DNA from: Adenophora triphylla var. japonica
Lineage: Eukaryota; Streptophyta; Magnoliopsida; Asterales; Campanulaceae
NCBI GenBank assembly: GCA_022495995.1
Contig: JAFEMH010001476.1
Location: 248,001 to 312,000, forward strand
Length of the DNA stretch: 64,000 nt
Direction: 5' to 3'
Shown here: positions 41,777 to 53,025 of the stretch, piece after piece
Numbering within the stretch: the stretch's first letter is position 1
Layout of the letters: every line of letters begins with the position of its first letter
Translations under genes and position numbers: made by a program
Notes under the pieces: generated by a model
Told to the model about the DNA's origin: nothing
What the model saw: the letters and a program-made list of their open reading frames with translations, nothing else
The model's database searches: none

Positions 41777-42774
41777 ATGTCTGCCACCTCTCACTCTTCA
41801 GTAGAATCAGACTCAAGTTCTATTGTTTCTGATTCCAACATTCTTGATGAATGGGAAGAATGAGTTCATGAACAAAATCATCAAATTGATAGCATCATTG
41901 AGGATATGATACTAAACAATTCTAATTTGATTGTAGGAGCTCAAAATTCTACAGTCAAAGTCAAAAGAAGGTGTATTGATAGGGAACGGGAGATTAGTGA
42001 GGAACGTTTGATGAAAGACTATTTTGTATGTAATCCAACTTATTCTCCTGAGCTCTTCCGGCGTATATTTCGCATGCAGAAATCGCTTTTTCTTCGTATA
42101 GTGGATGCTGTTACTATCAACGATACATATTTTTAAGAGGGAAATGATTGCACATGTAGAAAATCTCTTTCACCATTGCAAAAATGTACTGGAGCCATGA
42201 GGGTGTTGGCTTATGGGATATCAGTAGATGTTGTTGATGAATACTTACGAATGAGTGCAACGGTAACGAGAGATGTTATCATCCATTTCGTAGAAGGTGT
42301 CATTTCTTGCTTTGGTGACACATACCTTAGACGGCCTAATAAACAAGATTTGGAAAGACTATTCTATGTTGGGGAACAACGTGGTTTTCATGGCATGATT
42401 GGTAGCATTGATTGCATGCATTGGGAACGGAAAAACTGTCCTACTGCTTGGGCTGGGCAATATGCAGGGAGAAGTGGAAAGCCAACAATCATTTTGGAAG
42501 CTGTTGCATCATATGATTTATGGATATGGCATGCATTCTTTAGAAAATCAGGCTCATGCAATGATATTAATGTTCTCCATCGATCTCCACATAATTTTTG
42601 ATGGATGTACCTTCAGGAGGAGAGACCGAACTTCCTCAATACTCTACTGCACGCATTGCAAGTTTGTCGACTTATATGGTTAATAGAGATCAACTTCACA
42701 ACAGAGAGGCTCATAGCGCTCTTCAGAATGATTTGATTGAGCACATATGGGAGAAATTCGGCACTAATAATTAA
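41777..42774 (+). pseudogene. PIF/Harbinger transposase (HARBI1-like nuclease), degenerate
   Basis: The frame starts at the ATG at 41777 (MSATSHSSVESDSSS) and has a TGA at 41861 and a TAA at 42134. The nuclease core shows CTGAMRVLAYG, DEYLRMSATVTRDV, FHGMIGSIDCMHWERKNCP, GKPTIILEAVASYDLWIWHAFF and GSCNDINVL. The first two catalytic acids (SIDCMHW and CNDIN) are present. About 100 residues with the third are deleted after 42600. The natural C-terminus remains (LQNDLIEHIWEKFGTNN, TAA 42772-42774). The protein family cuts DNA for the PIF/Harbinger transposons and has domesticated relatives (HARBI1, ALP1). This copy is dead. Confidence 0.85.
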
Positions 42775-42777
42775 ATA

Positions 42778-43054
42778 CTCCCTCCGTCCCATAACAAGCG
42801 ACGCAGTTACTGTTCCGCACGAGAATTAAGGAAAAAGTGAAAAGGTTGATGTGTTGTGAGTGTAGATAGTTGAGTAGGAGAGAGAATGAGTGGAGAGAAT
42901 AGTAAATTATAATGGTGTTGTGAGTATTATAATAATGTAGGAGAGAGAATGAGTGGAGGAAATAGTAAAGATTCTTTTCCATTTTAGGAAGTGTGACTTA
43001 TCGGTGGGACGCCCAAAATGGCAAAGTGTGTCGCTTGTTATGGGACGGAGGGAG
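42778..43054. mobile_element. Stowaway MITE 1
   Basis: A 277-bp element with the inverted ends CTCCCTCCGTCCCATAACAA and its reverse complement, flanked by TA on both sides. It inserted 3 bp after the stop codon of the Harbinger pseudogene. Internal sequence is non-coding. Confidence 0.9.
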
Positions 43055-43056
43055 TA

Positions 43057-43451
43057 TGTAATTTGCATATTATGTATGCGTAATTTAAAATTCAAGTGTT
43101 GTATTTGTAACTTTTATAATTTATTTTTGATTTTATTTTATCTATTTTATTTTCATTTTGTTGTCAAGTAAATTATGAATTTATATTTGTATGGGTAATT
43201 ATTTTTAATAATTGTACGGATAATTTTAGAAATATTATTACTAATACATTATTAAAAAAAATAAACTGATAAGTATTTTAGGTAAGTTGGAGTAAAGAGA
43301 AATAAATCTTTTATTAAAAGGTTGGACTGGGTTTAGGTCACTGATGGGAGTATATATTATATAAGGTTGAGAGTTGTGTATACGGAAGTGAGAGAAATGA
43401 ATATTTTATTTGAGATTGGGTTGGGTTGGGTCACTGATGGGGATAGTCTTA
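43057..43451. other. AT-rich interval between Stowaways
   Basis: About 400 bp without a gene. A phrase GGGTTGGGTCACTGATGG appears before the second MITE, and a related CACTGATGGACACAGTCTTA follows it at 44090. This suggests that the MITE interrupted a short duplicated stretch. Confidence 0.5.
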
Positions 43452-43453
43452 TA

Positions 43454-44064
43454 CTCCCCCCGTCCCGCTAGAAGCTTCACCATTTTGGGAGTGCCACAAG
43501 AATTAAGAAAAGTAATGAGTGGAAAATGGGTTATGAGAGGGAAGAAGTGAGTAGGTATGACAAGTGGGGCCCATAATTTAAATATGTGAGGAGGAAAAGT
43601 TAGTTGATATGACAAGTGGGGCCCACAATTTAAGTACTCCCTCCGTCCCAAGAAAAGTGTAGCCATTTTAGGCTCGACACGCAAATTAAGAAAAAAAGTG
43701 GGAAGAAAAAATATTGTGAGTGTAATTTGAAAAGAGGAGAGAGAATTAGTGGAGGAAATAGTAAATTTAAAAAGTGTTGTAAGTGTAATAGTGTTTTAGG
43801 AGAGAGAATGAGTGGAGGGAATAGTGAGTGTGTGTAATAGAATATTAATAAAACATTTCCATTTTAGGAAAGGTGTTGCTTCAAACGGGACGCCATTTTG
43901 GGTAAAAAGTGACGAATTTCCTGGGACGGAGGGAGTATGTGAGATGAAAAAGTGAGTGGGGTTGACAAATGGGGCCCACATTTATTACCATTTTAGGAAA
44001 TGTGAAGCTTCTAACGGGACACATATTTAGGTAAAAGGTGAAGTTTCGAACGGGACGGAAGGAG
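43454..44064. mobile_element. Stowaway MITE 2, interrupted by MITE 3
   Basis: Ends CTCCCCCCGTCCCGCTAGAA and the inverted TTCGAACGGGACGGAAGGAG, with TA on both sides (43452 and 44065). Its middle is split by a second Stowaway at 43637-43935. Without the insert it is about 310 bp. Confidence 0.8.
43637..43935. mobile_element. Stowaway MITE 3 nested in MITE 2
   Basis: A 299-bp element with ends CTCCCTCCGTCCCAAGAAAA and its near inverse, flanked by TA (43635-43636 and 43936-43937). It is the younger of the two. Confidence 0.85.
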
Positions 44065-44066
44065 TA

Positions 44067-44507
44067 TGACCCAACCCACCCAACAATTCACTGATGGACA
44101 CAGTCTTACCATTTCAAAACACACACATAGAAGTCAGACCAGATCTGATCAGATAGCTTGGCAAGGTGGGTTACTGAACAAATCTACTGGAAAAGATGAC
44201 GAGAGCCAAGGATCTATGGCAGTCAGAGTTCAGATTTGCTCGTGTTCGGGGACAGATTGGACCAGAGAAGAAGATGAAGGTATAAGTGGCACGTCGGTGC
44301 AAGGAAGGGTGACGAAGGTGCAGATCTACCATCAAATGTCGGAGATAGGTTTGAAGCGCCGCTCGGAGTTCAGATCTGCAACTTCGGCCAGTGAAAATGT
44401 AGAGAGAATGTTAGGTAATCGGAAAGGAGGAGGGAGGAGCGCGTCTGATCGCGAGATCTAAAGAGGGACGATGGCAAGGAGATAGATGGGTGACGATTGT
44501 CGGAGAT
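44067..44507. other. Unrecognised sequence before the GGT/AGT array
   Basis: Holds a 131-codon plus-strand frame (44066-44461) with no domain I recognise; it begins inside the MITE end, so I do not call it a gene. The GC content rises towards the array. Confidence 0.3.
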
Positions 44508-45569
44508 GGTGTGGTGGTAGTGGTGGTAGTAGTAGTAGTAGTGGTGGTAGTAGTAGTAGTAGTGGTAGTAGTAGTGGTAGTAGTGGTAGTAGTGGTAGTA
44601 GTAGTGGTAGTAGTAGTGGTAGTCGTAGTGGTAGTGGTAGTAGTGGTGGTAGTAGTGGTGGTAGTAGTGGTGGTAGTAGTGGTGGTAGTAGTGGTGGTAG
44701 TAGTGGTGGTAGTAGTGGTGGTAGTAGTGGTAGTGGTCGTAGTAGTGGTCGTAGTAGTAGTAGTGGTAGTGGTAGTAGTAGTAGTCGTAGTAGTAGTAGT
44801 CGTAGTAGTAGTAGTCGTAGTAGTAGTAGTCGTAGTAGTAGTAGTAGTAATAGTCGTAGTAGTAGTCGTGGTAGTAGTCGTGGTAGTAGTAGTAGTGGTA
44901 GTAGTGGTAGTGGTAGTAGTGGTAGTGGTAGTAGTGGTAGTGGTAGTAGTGGTAGTGGTAGTAGTGGTAGTGGTAGTAGTGGTAGTGGTAGTAGTATTAG
45001 TGGTAGTAGTGGTAGTGGTAGTAGTGGTAGTGGTAGTAGTGGTAGTGGTAGTAGTGGTAGTGGTAGTAGTGGTAGTGGTAGTAGTGGTAGTGGTAGTAGT
45101 GGTAGTGGTAGTAGTAGTGGTAGTAGTAGTGGTCGTAGTAGTAGTGGTGGTAGTGGTGGTGGTGGTAGTGGTGGTGGTAGTAGTAGTGGTGGTGGTAGTA
45201 GTAGTGGTGGTGGTGGTAGTAGTAGTGGTGGTAGTCGTAGTAGTAGTGGTGGTAGTCGTAGTAGTGGTGGTAGTAGAAGTAGTAGTGGTGGTAGTAGTCG
45301 TAGTAGTGGTGGTAGTAGTCGTAGTAGTAGTGGTGGTAGTAGTCGTGGTAGTAGTGATGGTAGTAGTCGTGGTAGTAGTGGTGGTAGTAGTGGTGGTAGT
45401 AGTGGTGGTAGTAGTGGTGGTAGTAGTAGTAGTAGTGGTGGTAGTATTGGTAGTAGTGGTAGTAGTATTGGTAGTAGTGGTAGTAGTAGTAGTAGTAGTA
45501 GTGGTAGTAGTGGTAGTAGTAGTAGTAGTAGTGGTAGTAGTAGTGGTAGTAGTGGTAGTAGTAGTGGTA
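44508..45569. repeat. GGT/AGT trinucleotide array of about 1.06 kb
   Basis: An almost uninterrupted run of GGT and AGT triplets with scattered CGT. A higher-order TAGTGGTAGTGGTAG unit dominates 44890-45115, and GGT-rich parts lie at 45140-45240. The triplet register never slips over about 355 triplets, so open frames (poly Ser/Gly, poly Val, poly Tyr/His) run through on both strands. The right edge touches a CACTA terminus. Confidence 0.9.
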
Positions 45570-46559
45570 CACTACAAAAAAAGTGATTATTAGGGACTAC
45601 CTTATTTGGGTCGCCCGGCTGGGACCGACCCTATTACTTTCTTAATAGGATGGCTAATTAGTTAAGTCGGTCAATTTAATTGTTGGGACCGTTGTTTTTT
45701 TTTTTAAACCCAAAACATAATAGGCTAAAAGGAAAATAATAATTAAAAAGCAAAAACAAAAAAAAACCTACCTAATTGACGCCGACGCCCATGCCAACCT
45801 TTACTCTGCGCACACTTCCCCTTTACTCCCTCTCTCAATCCCTAAACTCATCATCGTTCGATTAGCGGCTGCAAACCCTATCAATTCATCGTTCGATTTC
45901 TTCAGCCGCCGTTCGATTTCTTCAGCCGTTCGATTTCTTCATCGATACAACCATATATTCAATGTAAGTTGGGGTTTAATTAGGGTTCATGTTTTTTGCT
46001 ATTCTACATAGCCCTGTATTTGTGTTGCTTGATTTTTGAAAGCTTGATTATCGCAACTGAATTTCTTTCATACTTGCTACGGTTGAAATATGGTAGTAGT
46101 TCTAAATTTATGATGATGATGTATTTGGACCAGCGATGTGAAGTAAGTCACTAGTTAAATTATCTGTTTGAACTCAATGAAACTTACTTTTAATTACTTT
46201 TGTGGGCGATCTGCTGTAGTAAGTTTGAACTCAATGAAACAACCACCTCGTTCGATTTCTCATCCCGTCTCTATTAATTACATTGAATTGAAAATAATTT
46301 TTACTTTTTTATGAATCATGGCAATTTATGTTGAATTGACAAAGTCAACACAAGATTATTCATTACTGTGAGGTTGTGTTCCAGTGCTTTTAATAGCTTT
46401 CTGCTCCAAATGGCTTTAATTTTCTCACAAGTGGATTCAATGATTTTGATTCTCAGTAAAATTAGTTAGATAATCATGAGTCATATGCACTTATAGTAGA
46501 ATACAAGGTTGATCAGTACTATGTCGGCTCCAACAATTCAATTCAGGTGTGTGTTTTCC
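45570..46559 (+). mobile_element. Terminal part of a CACTA element, truncated
   Basis: Begins CACTACAAAAAAAGTGATTA at the edge of the triplet array. Subterminal sequence repeats GGGACCGACC-like motifs. A CT-rich leader-like region follows (45830-45960; CGTTCGATTTCTTCAGCCG repeated), then ATGTAAGTTGGGGTTTAATT, which looks like a 5' splice site. No transposase frame is present before the truncated LTR of H cuts in at 46560. Confidence 0.55.
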
Positions 46560-47579
46560 TTCACTCGTATCTCCTACTTATACTTGTATGATTAATGATG
46601 CCAATTCTTGTTGAGATTCGTTCACAATTATATAGATCCGTAAAGATTCTAATTATCCCCTAATGTTGTATTTTCTATAATGTCCACACAACAATTAAGA
46701 AACACATTAAGATCATAAGAACAATGAATCTAAACCTAGGATACCAACTAAATGACCCTCCGTTAGGTTTAATTATCAAAAGGTTGGCAAATAGTATAAA
46801 TAACCCACTTACATGCAATTATTTTATACTCCAAATCAAAAACCCAATCACAATATCAATAACGACTATTGCAATCAAAGAAGAAGAAGAACGATAATTT
46901 TTTGATAAACCAACAATAAATTGAACTATAAAATATAATCAAGTATAAATATTCGATACTCGTTACCTCCAATCCACAGAAAAAGAAATTTAGTTCATCA
47001 TAATTTGATAAACCCTAAAATCTTCAATAAGGAAATACGTAATATATTCTGAGGAATGATCCTCTTGGAAACCTCTCAATCTCTAACAAAACGTAAGAAA
47101 TAAAGTCTCCTCCCTTCTCCAACTAAAATTACTTTCCTTCCTTTTATACTATTAAGTCATCCAGCAAAAATAGGAAACTAAAACAAAATAAGTCAATCAC
47201 GGGTAGGCTACTGTGCGTGGAACATATTCATTGTAAAATTGAAATTCTGATTTCTCATGGAGTCCCTGATTTTTACAAATTCCCGTTTAGCCCACCATGG
47301 TCCATATATCCCTGAAAAGCCCATAAACTTCAACACATCTCCCAGCAACTTTTTAACTTTCAGATTCAGCAATTCAGCCCCTTGAACTTCAGTAATTTTC
47401 ATCAAAAGTCCCTGGAGCTCCAAATTTCGCCATAATTGGTTTATATTTTGCACTTTCCACCTATTTAACACTGTCTTTCACAAAACACCAAAAACACATC
47501 AAATACCAACAAACTCAAGGATTTTGCAAAGAAAAAGTCTAGAAAATACCTAACAGATGAATATAAAACTCATCCATCA
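46560..47579 (-). mobile_element. 3' LTR of Athila element H, truncated
   Basis: A minus-strand LTR starting TGATGGATGAG (47579). By comparison with the 5' LTR (55488 onward), its last 213 bp are missing at the left edge. The rest differs from the 5' LTR by one base in the roughly 765 bp that I could compare. TATA-like TATAAAAG lies at 47141-47148 (minus). Confidence 0.9.
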
Positions 47580-47622
47580 AATACCCCCAAACTTAGACTT
47601 TGCTAGTCCTCGAGCAAACAAT
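47580..47622 (-). other. Polypurine tract and GAGGAC hairpin of element H
   Basis: On the minus strand, TTGCTC-GAGGAC-TAGCAA forms a hairpin, followed 8 bp later by AAGTTTGGGGGTATT up to the LTR. The polypurine tract primes plus-strand DNA synthesis. Confidence 0.8.
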
Positions 47623-48666
47623 AAAACTATACTAAAGGAAAATTAAAACTAAACTAACAAATAATTAAAACTAACTATTTTATCCACATTCATGTATTCT
47701 CCCACAACTGTGTACATTTAATCACATTATATGCCTCAGGATATGACTAGATCTATCTGTGCAAGTGTTAATATGTATTACCATTAATTTTGCTAATTTG
47801 CATATGCATTATAGTCAAACTGTAAATCTATGTGTGTGTGAATACCGACTCTCCCTTACTTTTCAGACTTGACTCATTTTTATAAAGCCAAGTAGATCGT
47901 CATCCCTTCTTTTATTGACTTTGTCTATCATATAAAACGTTCTTAAAAATCAAAATACGAGTGCTATTTAGCACTTGCTCTTCATAACCACAGGCACCCC
48001 CGAACTTAATTTTTAGCATTTCAAGCATACATTTCAAGTGCTTTTAGCACAAGATTAGGATGAACTCAAGGGGAGGGAGTTGGCCTTCACTTCGGATTCG
48101 AGCTTGGAACGGACCATCGCGGCGGAAAAGCTCTCCCTCCATAACGCTACTGCGTACCCAGAAATCTGGTTAAGCTAGAATAGCCCCTAACCAGCTAATC
48201 TACACGCCTGGAGGTAACACCAAAGCAACTTTGAATGTTTCATTTATTTACATTATTGTGCCATTGCTCCCACTTTTCCCTTAAGCCCTCACTTTTATTC
48301 ATTAATTATCACAACTCAGGGTGCCAACACATATATATACCTCAAGTGTCTAAATAGTACCCATATTTTAGGTTTTAAGAATATTTTATTTGCACACAAA
48401 CTCATTAACCTAAGGGATAACGATGTACTATAAACTTGATAAAGTAATTCACAATCATCAACTAAGGGAGACTCGGTGATAGTGCTTTTTAAGAGATTCA
48501 CAATTTAACTCTAATACCTAAGCAAAGAATCAAAATGAATGGTAATACAAGTTAAAACAAGGATAGATAAATCATGGCACATAATTATCTTCACTGGCAG
48601 TCCTAAGATACGCACAATCATAGGGAAAACACACGATGTTTCAAAACTTTTGACCGCACCGAAGTT

Positions 48667-48726
48667 GCCTACGTTCCTTCTAAAGTGGGGCGGACCCACA
48701 ATAAAAGGCTCAGGTCACCGTAGTTC
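48667..48726 (-). other. CTACG/CGTAG hairpin motif, copy e
   Basis: Minus-strand GAACTACGGTGACCTGAGCC...ACGTAGGC inside an Athila element. Outer arms pair as in the Tat copies. The inner stem is CCTTTTA/TAGAAGG, capped by GTGGG/CCCAC. Confidence 0.7.
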
Positions 48727-49363
48727 ACTTGGGCCCCATTTAAGGGGCATGACAGATTTTATTTTTTTTATAGGAAAAAAATGATAAAAATGAAAGACAG
48801 GTAATCAGAGGTACCCACCCCCAAACTAAATTTTTGCATTGTCCTCAATGGAAAGTGAATAAAGAACAAGGTTAGGGATACCTCTCGACAATCATTGGGA
48901 TGGTGGCAGCGACTTTCTTTCGACCCATGGCTTGAGAACTCACCCCACGATGAAACGGAGAAGTTGCAGTTGGTCTGGTGCTTCGAGAGTTCTGCTTAGG
49001 GCAACCGGAGATGGTGAAGCAGACGACCAGAGATGGAGAAGATGGCCGGAGATGGTGGAGAAGTTGACCGGAGATGGAAATGATTCGTGGGTAGCTGGAG
49101 TGCGCCGGTAATCTGATCGGAGCAGAGGGATTCACGGCGGCAAATACTGGAGGGATCACCGAGCGTTGTTGCAACGGGAGGAATCACCGGGGGTTGCTGC
49201 GATGAACTGGAATCGAGGAGAGAGAGACGGGCGAGCTAGGGCACGTTTGATTTGGGAGATTGGAGAAATTAAAATCCCATTCGCCCTTTTATATTTTCCC
49301 CTCTTTTTTTTTTTTTACTAGCTCTGGACAACGCTTAATGCCCTCGCCAAAATTATTACGCCT

Positions 49364-49567
49364 CCCTGCTCTTTGAGCTAAGGCTCATGGCCTCAGCCAT
49401 TTTTCTTGAAATTTTGCCACTCCAGCATTTTGAGCTAAGGCCACACGCTAATGCCACAGATATAACGATTCCCTGTTCTTTGAGCTAAGGCTCATGGCCT
49501 CAGCCATTTTTCTTGAAATTTTGCCACTCCAGCATTTTGAGCTAAGGCCACAAGCTAAGGCCACCAG
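49364..49567. repeat. 107-bp tandem duplication in H
   Basis: Two copies starting CCCTG(C/T)TCTTTGAGC at 49364 and 49471, nearly identical over 90 bp. Confidence 0.8.
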
Positions 49568-49993
49568 CCTCCTCTCCATCAACTTTGAACTCATTTTCCT
49601 TCCTCCATTTTGTTTCATTGTCTTTTCATATATGTCCCAAATTCAAAAACCTGCACACACATACACAAACCAACCCCAACGCGTAAATCTGCTCCAACAC
49701 AAGAAATAAAAATAAAAATGACTAAAGCAAAAGAAAATAAAAAAAAATAAAAAATTGTTGACTCTAAAATAAAAATATTTTTGGAGGGTGACAACTATAT
49801 ACACTCCCCTATAAACCCACAAACTCGAGGAGACTCGTAAAGAGTGACATGACTCAAATTTAACGATGCCCACCCCCAAACTCAAAAATTTGCTATGTCC
49901 TCAAAGAATAACACAACTTTAAGCAAGTATTGGGTTCAAGGATTGACACGACACTACGGAAATAATTTAAAAAGCAAATAAAATTGATACCTG

Positions 49994-50065
49994 GTTGGGT
50001 TGCCTCCCAACTAGCGCATTCGTTTAACGTCGTTAGCCCGACGATGGCCCCGATTTTACTCGGGG
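49994..50065 (-). other. Triple hexaloop hairpin module, element H
   Basis: On the minus strand, in order: CCCCGA-GTAAAA-TCGGGG, CGTCG-GGCTAA-CGACG and GTTGGG-AGGCAA-CCCAAC. Each is a 5-6 bp stem with a six-base loop. The first hairpin overlaps the end of pol (stop at 50056). The same three occur in element I (60138-60206) with compensating stem changes. Confidence 0.7.
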
Positions 50066-51411
50066 CGAGGATTCGGATCGATCAAGTGGATGACATCAAT
50101 CTCTTCAAGAATAGAGATTCCTTCATAGTATGGCTTGATCCGGTGGCCATTTACTTTGAATTGTGTCCCATTGTCTATATTCTTTAGCTCCACCGCTCCA
50201 TGCGGGAACACCTTGACCACTTCATATGGTCCCGTCCATTTGGACCTTAATTTACCCGGAAATAACTTCAAACGAGAGCTAAAGAGAAGTACCTTCATGC
50301 CCGACCAAAAAGTTTTATTCGTTATTTTCTTGTCATGGTACTTCTTGGTTCTTTCTTTGTAAATTTTGGCACTCTCATAAGCCTCTTGTCGGATCTCCTC
50401 AAGTTCATCCAAAGAAAGTAACCGTTTTTCACCCGCCAAAGTCAAATCCATGTTGAGTTCTTTTATTGCCCAGTAGGCTTTATGCTCCAACTCAACCGGA
50501 AGATGGCAAGTCTTGCCATACACCAAACGGTACGGGCTCATCCCAATGGGTGTTTTATAAGCTGTACGGTATGCCCATAATGCATCATTCAATTTCAATG
50601 CCCAATCTTTTCTTGTGGGACGCACCGTCTTTTCTAACACACCCTTGATTTGCCTATTACTCACCTCAACTTGTCCGGAAGTCTGGGGATGGTATGGTGT
50701 TGCTAATTTGTGAGTCACCCCATACTTCTTTAGAATCTTGTTAAACATTTTGTTGGTGAAATGAGTTCCTTGATCACTGATGATGGCTCTAGGCACTCCG
50801 TACCTGCTAAAAATATTCTCACAAACAAACTTACAAACCACGTTAGCATCATTAGTTCGAGTGGCAATTGCTTCCACCCACTTTGAAACATAATCAACAG
50901 CTACGAGAATATAAGTAAAGCCATATGAAACAGGAAAGGGACCCATAAAATCAATGCCCCAAACATCGAATATATCCACAACTAGATTATATGTAAGGGG
51001 CATCTCATCTCTCTTACCAATACTTCCAGTGCGTTGACACTTGTCACACCGGGCACAAAATTCCTGGGAATCCTTGAATATGGTGGGCCAATATAAACTT
51101 GATTGTAGCACTTTTCGCGCAGTCTTTTGACTGCTAAAATGCCCACCACACTCAAGATCATGACAAAATCTTAGGACACTATTTTGTTCCTCTTCAGGAA
51201 CACACCTGCGCACAATCTTGTCAGCACATAACTTAAAGAGATAGGGATCATCCCAAATATAGTGTTTTACATCAGACAAAAACTTTCTCTTCTGATGGTA
51301 GTCGAAATCAGGATTGACCACACGGGTAGCAATAAAATTAACATAATCTGCAAACCATGGTTCCTTGAAATCCACCACCATCAATTGTTCATTCGAAAAA
51401 TTTTCATTCAC
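50056..51411 (-). pseudogene. Athila integrase, element H
   Basis: A 451-codon minus-strand frame: HHCC finger ([27 protein letters not shown]), DDE residues in [19 protein letters not shown] and [12 protein letters not shown], then the C-terminal [20 protein letters not shown] and [16 protein letters not shown]. It ends at the natural stop (50056). It is in the same frame as the RT/RNase H part and is separated from it only by a TAA at 51427-51429, so this is the end of Pol after one nonsense mutation. No chromodomain. Confidence 0.9.
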
Positions 51412-51426
51412 CGGAATTTCATTCTT

Positions 51427-53025
51427 TTAAAGTTTTTCAAGAAATTCAAGTCTAGAGAGATGATCAGCCACTACATTTTCGGTCCCTTTCTTATCTCTAA
51501 TTTCAATATCAAATTCTTGCAAGAGAAGCATCCATCTTATTAGCCTAGGTTTTGCATCTTTCTTATTAAGCAAGTATTTCAGGGCAGAGTGATCAGAATA
51601 AACAATTACCTTTGATCCAAGCAAGTAGGGACGGAATTTTTCAAGAGCAAAAACAACTGCTAGAAATTCTTTTTCTGTTGTGGTGTAATTAAGTTGTGCA
51701 TCATTAAGTGTCCTACTTGCATAGTGGATTACATGTGGTAACTTGTCTATTTTCTGCCCTAAAACAGCCCCAATAGCAAAGTCTGAAGCATCACACATGA
51801 TTTCAAAAGGTAGAGACCAATCTGGACTTGCGAGAATCGGGGCACAAGTCAATCTCTCCTTCAATAAATTGAAGGCATCTAAACATTCATGGTCAAAGAT
51901 GAACTCAGTCTCCTTGGCCAAAAGGTTACACAACGGCTTGCAAATTTTTGAAAAATCTTTAATAAAACGCCGATAGAAACCCGCGTGGCCTAAGAAACTT
52001 CGCACACCCTTAACCGTAGTAGGGGGAGGTAACTTAGAAATAATCTCTATTTTAGCCTTGTCAACCTCAATCCCCCTACCTGACACTATGTGTCCTAGTA
52101 CAATACCTTGCCTCACGAGAAAATGGCATTTTTCCCAACTTAAGGTTAAGTTGGCTTCACAACACCGTTTTAAGACCGATGTCAAATTCTCAAGGCACCC
52201 ATCAAAACTATCTCCAAATACAGAAAAATCATCCATAAACACCTCGACACACCTCTCAATCATGTCTGAAAATATGGAGGTCATACACCTTTGAAAGGTC
52301 GCAGGTGCATTACAAAGCCCAAAAGGCATCCGCCTATAAGCAAAAGTACCAAATGGACATGTGAAGGTGGTCTTTTCTTGGTCATCGGGGGCGATGGGGA
52401 TTTGGTTATACCCCGAAAAACCATCTAAGAAGCAATAATAAGAATGACCCGCTAACCTCTCTAAAATCTGATCAATAAAGGGAAGAGGGAAGTGGTCTTT
52501 CTTAGTGGCGACATTTAATTTCCTCAAGTCTATGCACATCCGCCATCCTGTGATAGTTCTAGCGGGGACATCCTCATTATTCTCATTTTGTACCACAGTA
52601 ATACCCGACCTCTTGGGCACTACTTGGACTGGACTCACCCATTTACTATCTGCTATTGGGTATATAATACCCGCATCTAACAATTTCAATACCTCCTTCC
52701 TCACAACTTCCTCCATATGGGGATTAAGCCTCCTCTGTCGTTCTCTTGAAGGAGTAGCTCCCTCTTCGAGATTAATCTTGTGCATGCACATGACTGGGCT
52801 TATCCCCTTAATGTCCGCTAAAGTCCAACCTATAGCCGATTTGTGCGCACATAAGACACTAATCAATTTCTTTTCTTGTGCCGGCGTAAGGTCAGAGGCT
52901 ATGATGACAGGTAAGGTATCTCCCTCCCCCAAAAACGCATACTTTAGAGTATTTGGGAGGGTTTTAAGCTCTAACTTAGGTGGAAAGACAACAGATGGGT
53001 TCAACTTTTCAGTCAAAGGACCCAA
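51427..53025 (-). pseudogene. Athila reverse transcriptase and RNase H, element H
   Basis: A 532-codon minus-strand frame. RT blocks: [74 protein letters not shown] and the catalytic [10 protein letters not shown] (FMDD is usual in Athila). RNase [51 protein letters not shown] and VVADHLSRL. It is joined to PR upstream by a 1-base shift in a run of nine C (minus strand, near 53031-53039). It ends at a single in-frame TAA, followed by integrase. Apart from these breaks, all catalytic residues are present. Confidence 0.92.

Larger units (their letters stand above)
47623..49993 (-). mobile_element. 3' non-coding region of Athila element H
   Basis: About 2.4 kb between pol and the 3' LTR with no env-like frame that I can support. 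It carries the CTACG/CGTAG hairpin (48667-48726), two more GAGGAC/PPT-like modules (48816-48850 and 49871-49902), and a 107-bp tandem duplication (49364-49567) with CTTTGAGCTAAGGCTCATGG. The ACACTCCCCTATAAACCCAC segment (49801-49820) matches element I at 60343-60362 (inverted). Confidence 0.65.

Noticed and set aside
41777..42774. A domesticated HARBI1/ALP1 host gene
   Set aside because: Two stops and a deletion of the third catalytic region make it a transposon remnant.
44066..44461. A 131-codon plus-strand frame as a host gene
   Set aside because: It begins in the end of a MITE, matches no family known to me and runs into a simple repeat.
44486..45593. Long plus-strand frames of Ser/Gly and Val, and a minus-strand Tyr/His frame
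   Set aside because: They are the three readings of a GGT/AGT trinucleotide array and carry no other protein signal.
47623..49993. env-like ORF of Athila element H
   Set aside because: Only short frames are present, with no transmembrane or other env-like pattern that I could support.
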